A stretch of 12,666 nt of DNA from Chlorobiales bacterium (GTDB lineage Bacteria > Bacteroidota > Chlorobiia > Chlorobiales > Chlorobiaceae). A program made the translations under genes and the position numbers. The stretch is taken from assembly GCA_022360275.1 (NCBI GenBank), contig JAKSDC010000137.1:1-12666 (forward strand), given 5' to 3'. This document shows, one piece after another, positions 1-5,586 of the stretch. The stretch's first letter is position 1; each line of letters begins with the position of its first letter. The notes beneath the pieces are model-generated. The model searched no databases. It had not been told where the DNA came from and saw only the letters and a program-made list of their open reading frames with translations.

Positions 1-23
1 AGTACTGCTACAGCTAGTGCTAG

Positions 24-60
24 TACCACCACTATTATGGTGGTAAGATTTTTGTTTTTT
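24..60 (+). terminator. Probable intrinsic terminator of a gene left of the window
   Basis: An 8-bp perfect stem (TACCACCA at 24-31 with TGGTGGTA at 38-45, loop CTATTA) is followed by a T-rich run reading TTTTTGTTTTTT at 49-60. This is the form of a rho-independent terminator for plus-strand transcription entering from the left. Frame 1 is open from base 1 to a TGA at 94-96 and frame 2 ends at a TAA inside the stem, so the tail of an upstream gene may lie here, but it cannot be identified from so few codons. Confidence 0.5.
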
Positions 61-112
61 AGCATAGGATTGTGGTTTTTTATTTTAATTATTTGATAGC
101 CAGCGTTTACTT

Positions 113-142
113 GTAATGCGGGTCATTAGTGGATCGCATTAC
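113..142. repeat. 8-bp perfect inverted repeat over the 3' end of the first small gene
   Basis: GTAATGCG at 113-120 pairs perfectly with CGCATTAC at 135-142 around a 14-base loop. The repeat spans the stop codon (126-128) of the minus-strand gene. No T-run follows on either strand, so it is not a standard intrinsic terminator. It may be an mRNA 3'-end hairpin or an insertion scar. Confidence 0.4.
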
Positions 143-617
143 GGTGTATATATATTTGCTGACCAACATCATTTCCGGTTGCCAAGTCTATAAAAACTGA
201 TGCTGTTCCCAGATCACCGTTAGGCAGTTCGCCATAAATAACTCCATATTCAAAATTGAGCTTGCCATTGTTAAATGTTGCTTGATCAATCTCCACCACT
301 GCACTTACATTACTACCGGTAATGGCAGCATTCGGCGGTGAAGCCTTAAAGTCTTTGTTCCATAAATCAACTAAATTATCTGCGCTCATCTTTCCAGCCT
401 TGCGAACTGGCCTGTTAGTGAACCAATGAATATGTTCTGGAGCAATACTCAAAGAGTTGTTCTGAACCGACGTTTCTCCATGAACTACATAGAACAGAGA
501 GACATTTTCCTTACCAGATGAAAAGTATTGTTTCTGTATTATTACTGCCCCAGCTAACACCACTAGAATAAATAATAACACAAAAACAATAACTAAAGCT
601 TTATTGTTTTTCATCAC
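126..617 (-). CDS. Small membrane-anchored protein of unknown function (paralog 1)
   Basis: I do not recognise a named family. The 163-residue product begins with a short basic stretch (MMKNNK) and a strongly hydrophobic segment at about residues 7-27, either a signal anchor or an uncleaved signal peptide, so the rest should lie outside the cytoplasmic membrane. The soluble part carries WFTNRPVRKAG (65-75), FKASPPNAAI (90-99) and SVFID (140-144). All three have counterparts in the same order in the neighbouring minus-strand gene at 733-1212, so the two are paralogs. The start is one of two adjacent ATG codons (615-617 or 612-614), and no convincing Shine-Dalgarno sequence precedes either. The coding sequence is AT-richer than the core genes to the right. 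It is a real gene in my view because the paralog conserves it; the function is unknown. Confidence 0.72.
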   Translation of the reverse strand: MMKNNKALVIVFVLLFILVVLAGAVIIQKQYFSSGKENVSLFYVVHGETSVQNNSLSIAPEHIHWFTNRPVRKAGKMSADNLVDLWNKDFKASPPNAAITGSNVSAVVEIDQATFNNGKLNFEYGVIYGELPNGDLGTASVFIDLATGNDVGQQIYIHRNAIH

Positions 618-639
618 GATTTATTTGTTAAATTAATAA

Positions 640-732
640 TAATTATGTATCTAAATCGACTTTGCTATAGTTGCTGAGCTGTGCTCCGTTCGTCTTGCAC
701 TTGAACCACTCATGACAATAAATAGAGGTGCT
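640..732. mobile_element. Solo right end of the same repeat element as at 1480-1621
   Basis: The stretch from about 640 to 732 aligns with the right part of the element ending at 1621. Both show TTATGTA near their left limit, then TG[TC]GCTCC, CTTG, CTCA[TC]GACAAT and finally ATAGAGGTGC. The matching left terminus (GGCACCTCTAT) is not present in bases 1-640, so this is a one-ended or decayed copy. It sits exactly between the two paralogous small genes, and its outer edge meets the stop codon of the right-hand one. No transposase is encoded. The left limit is approximate. Confidence 0.5.
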
Positions 733-1212
733 CTAAAAAGTTCCATGCCGGCAAGCTGGAGACTGGACACTCTCACAGCTACTGTCAATAAAAAGACTGG
801 CATTTTTGAAAGATGAAAAAGTGTTCCCTTCAAGTATTCGAACGCTGCAAATCAGAACATTGCCTTTGAGCTCAAGATTTCTGATTTCAACTACAATATT
901 ATCATTGCCCTTTGGGGTATATACCGATAATATCCCATTTGGAGGATCGGCTTTGAAGCTGTCAGATCCTTTGTTGTAACCCTGAAGAAAATCCTTGAGA
1001 CTCATATGTCCTGCTATTCTGGATGGCCGATCAGAGAAATAAACAACCATGGGAATATCTGTTAACCTCAATGTCTCGCCTTCGAGCGATCCTGAACTAG
1101 CGCTTAGAACATAAAGAAACTCTGGATTTTTTTTGCTCGATATCGCATGTTCCGCCATAACTGCTGCCGAGGTCAAGATCAAGATGAGGCAGACAGAGAA
1201 CATTTTTTTCAT
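733..1212 (-). CDS. Small exported protein of unknown function (paralog 2)
   Basis: The 159-residue product starts at ATG 1212-1210, which has a strong AGGAGG Shine-Dalgarno sequence seven to eight bases upstream; the frame is open 12 codons further up, but that start lacks a ribosome site. Residues 1-20 form a typical cleavable signal peptide (basic MKK, hydrophobic core, probable cut after AVMA), so the protein is probably periplasmic. The mature part shares an ordered set of motifs with the product of 126-617: YFSDRPSRIAGHMS (58-71), FKADPPNGIL (86-95) and SLFID (139-143). I do not recognise the family. The TAG stop lies exactly at the outer end of a repeat element, and the tail after SLFID does not match the paralog, so the C terminus may have been changed or cut by the insertion. 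Function unknown. Confidence 0.75.
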   Translation of the reverse strand: MKKMFSVCLILILTSAAVMAEHAISSKKNPEFLYVLSASSGSLEGETLRLTDIPMVVYFSDRPSRIAGHMSLKDFLQGYNKGSDSFKADPPNGILSVYTPKGNDNIVVEIRNLELKGNVLICSVRILEGNTFSSFKNASLFIDSSCESVQSPACRHGTF

Positions 1213-1228
1213 TCGTTCCTCCTTTTCT

Positions 1229-1419
1229 TTATATGGTTTTTCGGACAACCTTCTCCATCGTTTGTGTCTGACCGGTTTCGAGATCGATCAAATCGACACT
1301 ATCGCTTAACGGGTCAGGTAACCAGCGGAATATCGTTTAAGATACAACAAATCTCCGTTGAGGTCAATCAGACTTGATTCCGGGAAGCGGCTTGAAAGAG
1401 CTGATATATATCCATTCAA
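1229..1419 (-). pseudogene. Frameshifted coding remnant upstream of paralog 2
   Basis: Two short minus-strand open stretches in different frames follow each other. One, from a TTG at 1419, reads about 37 residues including SLIDLNGDLLYLKRYSAGY and stops at 1306. The other is open from about 1336, includes RWLPDPLSDSVDLIDLETG and stops with TAA at 1231-1229, just before the AGGAGG site of the next gene. That stop-to-ribosome-site spacing is what one expects inside an operon. A single frameshift near 1310-1335 would join them into one protein tail. Both pieces have protein-like composition, but I recognise no family. It could also be chance open frame in a 270-base gap. Confidence 0.3.
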
Positions 1420-1479
1420 TTTCCCTCATTCATTTTTATCTCTCTCGCCTTAGTTGCGTTGTTGTCTTTAGCTGTTAAA

Positions 1480-1621
1480 GGCACCTCTATTAATTTATTG
1501 CGCGACCTGAATACATCGTTGGTCGGTGCTCGAAATCCTGTTATGTACTCTGTGTAGACTACTGTTTCTGCGCTCCTTCCGCCTTGTCCTCAAGTCGCTC
1601 ACGACAATTTATAGAGGTGCC
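1480..1621. mobile_element. 142-bp element with terminal inverted repeats (MITE-like)
   Basis: The left end reads GGCACCTCTATTAATTTATTG and the right end, read on the other strand, GGCACCTCTATAAATTGTCG. The first 11 bases match perfectly and similarity continues for about 20. The sequence TTAAA occurs just outside both ends (1475-1479 and 1623-1627), a possible target duplication with one base between it and the right terminus. The interior encodes nothing. These are the features of a miniature inverted-repeat element or a collapsed insertion sequence whose transposase would be elsewhere. A related end lies at 640-732. The right edge abuts a truncated regulator gene. Confidence 0.6.
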
Positions 1622-1632
1622 CTTAAATTGGC

Positions 1633-1908
1633 ATGAACGGATATTTCGGTGCCGTATCACGCAAGCTTTTTATCAGCACAAGAACCCTGCAGCGAAAGCT
1701 TAAACAGGAGGGAAGGAGTTTTCAGGATTTATTACACAAAACCAGAGAAGAGCTTGCGAAATACTACCTGAAAACCTCAAACTTTTCGGAAGCGGAGATT
1801 TCGTTTCTTCTCGGTTTCGAAGAGCCGAATTCTTTTTTCAGGGCGTTTCATGTCTGGACGGGAAAAACACCTGAACAGTTGCGCAAAACACTGCAGAGTG
1901 ACTCTTGA
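1633..1908 (+). pseudogene. 3' remnant of an AraC-family transcriptional regulator
   Basis: The 91-residue frame is the C-terminal half of an AraC/XylS helix-turn-helix domain. LFISTRTLQRKLKQEGRSF (12-30) corresponds to the recognition part of the first helix-turn-helix. ISFLLGFEEPNSFFRAFHVW followed by TGKTPEQLR carries the second helix-turn-helix and the family signature. The wording is closest to long AraC regulators with an N-terminal arabinose-binding-like sensor domain, which are usually over 300 residues. Here the sensor domain and the beginning of the DNA-binding domain are absent, and the frame begins 12 bases after the terminal repeat of the element at 1480-1621. No AraC-like coding sequence is visible on the far side. 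No Shine-Dalgarno sequence precedes ATG 1633. I read it as a truncated gene, though expression of the fragment cannot be excluded. Confidence 0.7.
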
Positions 1909-1985
1909 TTTTATAGGATGCAGATAGTTTATTGTGTTTACAGATGCCTTTATGTCTTGCTTAGATCGATAAACGGAGGTTTTTT

Positions 1986-3038
1986 ATGCGTCATGCTGCT
2001 GTTTTTTTGTGTCTTTTGTTGCTGGTCGTTATCTCAGGATGCGGAGTAAAGATTACGGAACCCGACATCAAGCCGTCCGTCGGTAACATTACCTATTCCG
2101 GTACCATACCTTGTGCGGACTGCCGTTCGAAGCAACTTACCGTTACCCTGTTTGACAGCAAAACGTTTCGCCTGAAGCGTGTATCCGTCGGAGTAAAAGG
2201 GGGGGAGGACAAGACTGAGTACGATCTCGGCAGGTGGTACAGGAAAGGCAATCGCCTGGTGCTGGACAACGGCGAAAAGTGGCCGCTGCAGTTTCGTTAT
2301 GTGTCCGGAAATGAGATACGGCTGCTTGACCAGCGCGGTAATGAGATTGTTTCAAAACTCGATTACAGCCTGAGGAAGACGCCCTTTGTCGATATGCTTT
2401 CCGGTCCCATGAAGGTGAACGGTATGCTTCTCTACATGGCGGACGCTTTTACATTCAAAGAGTGCAAAACCGGAAAAAATTATCCCCTGGTATTCCAGTC
2501 GCAAGGTGCTTCTGTCGAGAAGCAATATCTTGCGTTGCGCCCCGGACCGGGCAAACCGGTTCTGGCTGCCCTCAGGGGAACGTTCGTGATGCGCAAGCCG
2601 GAAACCGGTTCGGCTCCCCGTGAGCATATTGTCGTTCAAAAGTTCGAGCGTTTCTGGCCTGGGGGCACCTGTAAAGATCCCGGCAAACCTTCGATAACGC
2701 TTGGCGGGACATACTGGCGTGTGATATCCATTACCGGTGTTCAGGACATTGTAGGTGAGGGCAGAAAAGCCCCGAATCTGGTTTTGTCGCTGTACGGCAA
2801 CAGCGTTAAGGGGTTTACCGGGTGCAACAGTCTTATGGGGGAGTATACAAAAGGCGCGACGACACTTTCATTTTCGAGGTTGGCGACAACACGCATGGCC
2901 TGTCCCGGCAAGTCAAACAGTGTTGAACAGGCGTTTCTTGCAGTCCTGAAGAAAACCTCGGGATGGAAAATAACCGGAAAAACGCTCGAACTTTTTGACA
3001 GCAGGAACCGCCTGCTGATGCGCCTGAAAGCCGGGTAG
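1986..3038 (+). CDS. Lipoprotein with NlpE-like N-terminal and META/HslJ-like C-terminal domains
   Basis: The 350-residue product begins with a lipoprotein signal peptide whose lipobox ISGC puts the acylated cysteine at residue 19. Residues about 35-130 resemble the N-terminal domain of NlpE (copper homeostasis/envelope stress lipoprotein), including the CADC pair at 43-46. Residues about 138-222 form a middle section of NlpE-associated type (GMLLYMADAFTFKEC). Residues about 238-348 form a META domain as in HslJ, with FTGCNSLMGEY (277-287) and TRMACPG (302-308). A GGAGG site lies at 1976-1980, five bases before the ATG. The protein should sit in the outer envelope facing the periplasm. A role in sensing or buffering metal or envelope stress is an inference from the domains. 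It appears to be transcribed alone; I see no terminator directly after it. Confidence 0.8.
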   Translation: MRHAAVFLCLLLLVVISGCGVKITEPDIKPSVGNITYSGTIPCADCRSKQLTVTLFDSKTFRLKRVSVGVKGGEDKTEYDLGRWYRKGNRLVLDNGEKWPLQFRYVSGNEIRLLDQRGNEIVSKLDYSLRKTPFVDMLSGPMKVNGMLLYMADAFTFKECKTGKNYPLVFQSQGASVEKQYLALRPGPGKPVLAALRGTFVMRKPETGSAPREHIVVQKFERFWPGGTCKDPGKPSITLGGTYWRVISITGVQDIVGEGRKAPNLVLSLYGNSVKGFTGCNSLMGEYTKGATTLSFSRLATTRMACPGKSNSVEQAFLAVLKKTSGWKITGKTLELFDSRNRLLMRLKAG

Positions 3039-3119
3039 TCCTGAGTATTGTTATTGAGGGAGCGTTTTGGCAGTGTCTCCGGTTGTAAGTTCACATCGAT
3101 TTTGTATATTGAAGGCATT

Positions 3120-3203
3120 ATGAATGGAACTACTCTACATAGCCTTTTGCTAAACGGTCTGCTATTGCTACAGGAAGACTGTTGTGGGAAAGGTGTGTTG
3201 TAA
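3120..3203 (+). CDS. Leucine-rich leader peptide of the leuA attenuator
   Basis: This 27-codon ORF has 9 leucine codons, including three in a row at 3144-3152 (CTT TTG CTA) and four in a row at 3159-3170 (CTG CTA TTG CTA). Four of the nine are CTA, a codon that looks scarce in leuA itself; E. coli leuL also uses CUA codons in this way. GAAGG at 3111-3115 could serve as the ribosome site. It ends with TAA at 3201-3203, 33 bases before the terminator stem that precedes leuA. A TTGTAA (3083-3088) and TATATT (3105-3110) pair with 16-base spacing resembles a promoter but would start RNA only a few bases before this ATG, so the true start is open. The peptide product itself probably has no function; its translation rate is the signal. 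Confidence 0.75.
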   Translation: MNGTTLHSLLLNGLLLLQEDCCGKGVL

Positions 3204-3252
3204 GAGAGTTCTGGAAAAGAGATACCGGCAATTATAGCCACCTGCCTCACAA
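3182..3252 (+). promoter_or_regulatory. Predicted antiterminator of the leuA attenuator
   Basis: The last codons of the leader peptide, TTGTGGGAAAGGTG at 3182-3195, can pair with CACCTGCCTCACAA at 3239-3252: eleven Watson-Crick pairs, one G-U pair and two mismatches in 14 positions. The second strand contains CACC (3239-3242), which belongs to the 5' arm of the terminator, so the two structures exclude each other. A ribosome stalled on the Leu codons at 3159-3170 leaves 3182 onwards largely free and would allow the antiterminator. A ribosome reaching the stop at 3201 would cover it and let the terminator form. This is inference from base pairing, not a folded energy calculation. Confidence 0.65.
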
Positions 3253-3272
3253 GGGTTGGTGGCTTTTTTTGT
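3236..3272 (+). terminator. Attenuator terminator in the leuA leader
   Basis: AGCCACC at 3236-3242 pairs perfectly with GGTGGCT at 3258-3264, with a possible inner CCT/AGG helix in the loop, and is followed by a T-rich run ending in GTT at 3270-3272. It lies only 28 bases before the leuA ATG and downstream of a leucine-rich leader ORF. It therefore serves as the conditional terminator of leuA rather than as an end for the lipoprotein gene about 200 bases upstream. Confidence 0.75.
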
Positions 3273-3299
3273 TATGGAAGAAATTAAAGGGGAGAAAAG

Positions 3300-4997
3300 A
3301 TGGCGAGCATGAATTATGAAAAGTATGTGCCTTATCCTGCGGTGGATATTCCGGACAGAACGTGGCCTGATAAAAGAATTACGAAAGCGCCGCTCTGGTG
3401 CAGCGTTGATTTAAGGGATGGTAACCAGGCTCTGCCTGTTCCCATGAGTGTTGAAGAAAAGCTCAATATGTTCAGGTTGCTTGTTGAAATCGGGTTTAAA
3501 GAGATAGAGGTTGGTTTTCCGTCCGCTGCAGCGGTTGAGTTTCAGTTTGTCAGAAGGCTGATCGAAGAAAAACTTGTACCCGATGATGTGACAATACAGG
3601 TGCTGACGCAGGCGAGGAAGCATCTTATTCACAAAACATTCGAAGCTCTGGAAGGAGTGAACAAGGCAATTGTCCATCTCTACAACTCAACATCCGCCTT
3701 GCAGCGGGATGTTGTTTTCAGGATGGGCCGGGAAGAGATAAAGAATATTGCCGTCAAGGGAACCATCCTTGTCCGTGAACTCAGGAAGGCCTCAGGCAAT
3801 AAAGGAATTCGGTTTCAGTACAGTCCGGAAAGCTTTACGGGAACCGAACTCGATTATGCGCTTGAAGTATCACATGCTGTTATGGATGCCTGGGGAGCAT
3901 CGTCCGGTGAGCCGATAATCATCAATCTTCCGTCTACCGTCGAGATGTCAACGCCCAATATTTTTGCGGACAGGATCGAGTGGTTTTGCAGGAACATCAG
4001 GGACCGTGGTGCGGTGCTTATAAGCGTGCATACGCACAATGATCGCGGAACCGCTGTTGCTTCGGCGGAGCTTGCCGTCATGGCTGGTGCCGATCGGGTT
4101 GAAGGAGCGCTTTTCGGCAACGGCGAGCGTTGCGGAAATATGGATATTGTTACCATGGCGCTGAACCTCTGCACGCAGGGTGTAGATCCTGAACTGGACT
4201 TTTCCGACCTTTCGCATATTCGTGAGGTCTATTGCAAGAGCACGAGAATGAACGTCCATCCCCGTCAGCCATACTCGGGGGAACTGGTTTATACCGCGTT
4301 TTCCGGTTCTCACCAGGACGCGGTCAGCAAAGGCATGAGGGCTCTCAGAAGATCCGGAGACGGTGTTTGGAGCGTGCCCTACCTTCCGATTGATCCGGAG
4401 GATGTGGGCTGTTCCTACAAAGCGATCGTCAGGATCAACAGCCAGTCCGGAAAAGGCGGCGTGGCATACATTATGGAAAACGACTTCGGCTACGAGATCC
4501 CCAAATGGATGCAGCCCTCTTTCGGTGCTGTTGTACAGTCGAAGGTTGACCGGAACGGCAGGGAGCTTCTTCCACAGGAGATCCGTGATCTTTTTCATGA
4601 TGAGTATATCAGGCTGCATGAGCCTTATTCCATGAAAAAGTGCACGATCAACTGGGAAGATCGGGAGCCTGAGCGCGATGACGAAGTATCCACAACCATA
4701 CACTGCACTCTTGACAAGAACGGTTATAAAACTGCTTTTTCTGCCAAAGGAAACGGTCCGGTCGATGCTTTTGTCCGTGGAGTCAGGCAGCATACCGGTC
4801 TCGATTTCAGCATTGACGAATATGCCGAGCATGCGATAGGACATAGCGCCGATGCAAAGGCTATAGCCTATATTCGCATCGGGGACGTCGAAGGACATGA
4901 ATCTTTAGGCGCAGGCATCGATTCCAATATCAGTCTGGCATCGATCAAGGCTGTGCTCAGTGCGATGAACAGGATGGGAAATCAAGTCAAAAGGTAA
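3300..4997 (+). CDS. leuA: 2-isopropylmalate synthase, long (type 2) form
   Basis: The enzyme condenses acetyl-CoA with 2-oxoisovalerate to give 2-isopropylmalate, the committed step of leucine synthesis, in the cytoplasm. The 565 residues match the long actinobacterial-style LeuA class rather than the ~510-residue class. Visible catalytic features are DLRDGNQAL (37-45, with the metal/base Arg-Asp pair), HTHND (244-248, metal-binding histidines) and GNGERCGN (273-280). From about residue 430 the C terminus has the character of the LeuA regulatory dimer domain, which in known relatives binds leucine for feedback inhibition. The start ATG 3300 has AAGGGGAG five bases upstream; a second ATG three codons later is less well placed. 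A leucine leader peptide and alternative hairpins directly upstream suggest transcriptional attenuation in addition to feedback. A strong terminator follows, so it appears monocistronic. Confidence 0.95.
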   Translation: MASMNYEKYVPYPAVDIPDRTWPDKRITKAPLWCSVDLRDGNQALPVPMSVEEKLNMFRLLVEIGFKEIEVGFPSAAAVEFQFVRRLIEEKLVPDDVTIQVLTQARKHLIHKTFEALEGVNKAIVHLYNSTSALQRDVVFRMGREEIKNIAVKGTILVRELRKASGNKGIRFQYSPESFTGTELDYALEVSHAVMDAWGASSGEPIIINLPSTVEMSTPNIFADRIEWFCRNIRDRGAVLISVHTHNDRGTAVASAELAVMAGADRVEGALFGNGERCGNMDIVTMALNLCTQGVDPELDFSDLSHIREVYCKSTRMNVHPRQPYSGELVYTAFSGSHQDAVSKGMRALRRSGDGVWSVPYLPIDPEDVGCSYKAIVRINSQSGKGGVAYIMENDFGYEIPKWMQPSFGAVVQSKVDRNGRELLPQEIRDLFHDEYIRLHEPYSMKKCTINWEDREPERDDEVSTTIHCTLDKNGYKTAFSAKGNGPVDAFVRGVRQHTGLDFSIDEYAEHAIGHSADAKAIAYIRIGDVEGHESLGAGIDSNISLASIKAVLSAMNRMGNQVKR

Positions 4998-5042
4998 AAG
5001 GCAAAATTCAAAAGTGCTTCCTTTGAGCATTTCCATTATGTC

Positions 5043-5086
5043 AGACGGCCGCTTCATGGTGCAACGAGGCGGCCGTCTTTTCTTTT
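5043..5086 (+). terminator. Strong intrinsic terminator after leuA
   Basis: A perfect 10-bp GC-rich stem, AGACGGCCGC at 5043-5052 with GCGGCCGTCT at 5069-5078, is followed by TTTCTTTT (5079-5086). It ends leuA transcription and separates it from the zinc-uptake operon. Confidence 0.88.
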
Positions 5087-5124
5087 GACATCTCAACAGT
5101 TCAACAATTTCTTTTTTATATTCG

Positions 5125-5147
5125 TAAATAGAAATTATTTCGATTTA
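5125..5147. promoter_or_regulatory. Candidate Fur/Zur-type operator before the zinc operon
   Basis: A 23-bp palindrome is centred on T5136: left arm TAAATAGAAAT (5125-5135), right arm ATTTCGATTTA (5137-5147). The arms are reverse complements except for one position. Its length and AT-rich inverted-repeat form are what Fur-family dimers bind, and it ends four bases before the GTG start of the regulator gene. Binding there would block the promoter or early transcript of the whole fur-znuACB unit. A TATATT at 5117-5122 could be the -10 box, but I see no well-spaced -35. The assignment to Zur is an inference from the gene context. Confidence 0.6.
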
Positions 5148-5151
5148 TAAG

Positions 5152-5586
5152 GTGGAAGAATTACTCGACAAGCTCAGGGCGGCGGGATGTAAGGTAACGC
5201 CGCGCCGAAAAGCAATTATCGACCTTTTCCTGAAACAAGGCGGGATTCGTTCTCCCCAGGATGTTCAGGAAATACTCAATGAAAGCATCGGTCAATGCGG
5301 TTTGCCGGGAGTATACCGGAACCTTGAAACCCTGGCGTCATGCGGAATTCTTTTCAGGATTGCTGACTTTGGCAGCGAGCGCCGTTATGCATTATGCGGA
5401 GTGGACAAAACTGAAGGACACCATCACCATATTATCTGCGTTTCATGCGGAAAGGTTGGCAATATAACAAACTGCCAGTATCGGGAAGGGATGAACATTG
5501 ACGGATTCAGGATCGTCAGTCATCTCGTTCAATTGAATGGGTTATGTGAATCATGTGTAACGAAGAAAACAGGATATGAACAGTAA
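5152..5586 (+). CDS. zur: Fur-family regulator, probably the zinc sensor Zur
   Basis: The 144-residue protein has a Fur-type winged helix (about residues 1-80; GLPGVYRNLETLASCGIL is the recognition region) and a dimerisation/metal domain. EGHHHHIIC (88-96) supplies the histidine cluster, and two CxxC pairs at C96/C99 and C132/C135 form the usual structural zinc site. Fur, Zur and PerR look alike at this level; the choice of Zur rests on its lying first in an operon with znuA, znuC and znuB. Under zinc sufficiency it would repress uptake. The GTG at 5152 is the only conventional start near the N-terminal helix; an in-frame stop lies at 5125-5127. No Shine-Dalgarno is spaced properly, so initiation may be weak or the transcript nearly leaderless. 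Its last 11 bases overlap znuA. A palindromic operator candidate lies directly upstream, suggesting self-repression. Confidence 0.88.
   Translation: MEELLDKLRAAGCKVTPRRKAIIDLFLKQGGIRSPQDVQEILNESIGQCGLPGVYRNLETLASCGILFRIADFGSERRYALCGVDKTEGHHHHIICVSCGKVGNITNCQYREGMNIDGFRIVSHLVQLNGLCESCVTKKTGYEQ

Noticed and set aside
1..96. C-terminal end of a gene in frame 1 (31 codons, hydrophobic tail)
   Set aside because: The stretch is too short to identify and overlaps a terminator-like hairpin; AT-rich DNA easily gives such frames.
1147..1377. Plus-strand 76-codon open frame
   Set aside because: It overlaps the signal-peptide region of paralog 2 in antisense, has no ribosome site and shows no protein-like pattern.
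3100..3300. T-box riboswitch in the leuA leader
   Set aside because: The GGGTTGGTGGC near 3253-3263 recalls the T-box AGGGTGGNACC motif, but it lies on the 3' side of the terminator. There is no specifier-loop stem, while a Leu-rich ORF explains the leader better.
3948..4898. Minus-strand open frame inside leuA
   Set aside because: It is a shadow of leuA, whose full-length frame and catalytic motifs are intact; there is no ribosome site and no recognisable protein.
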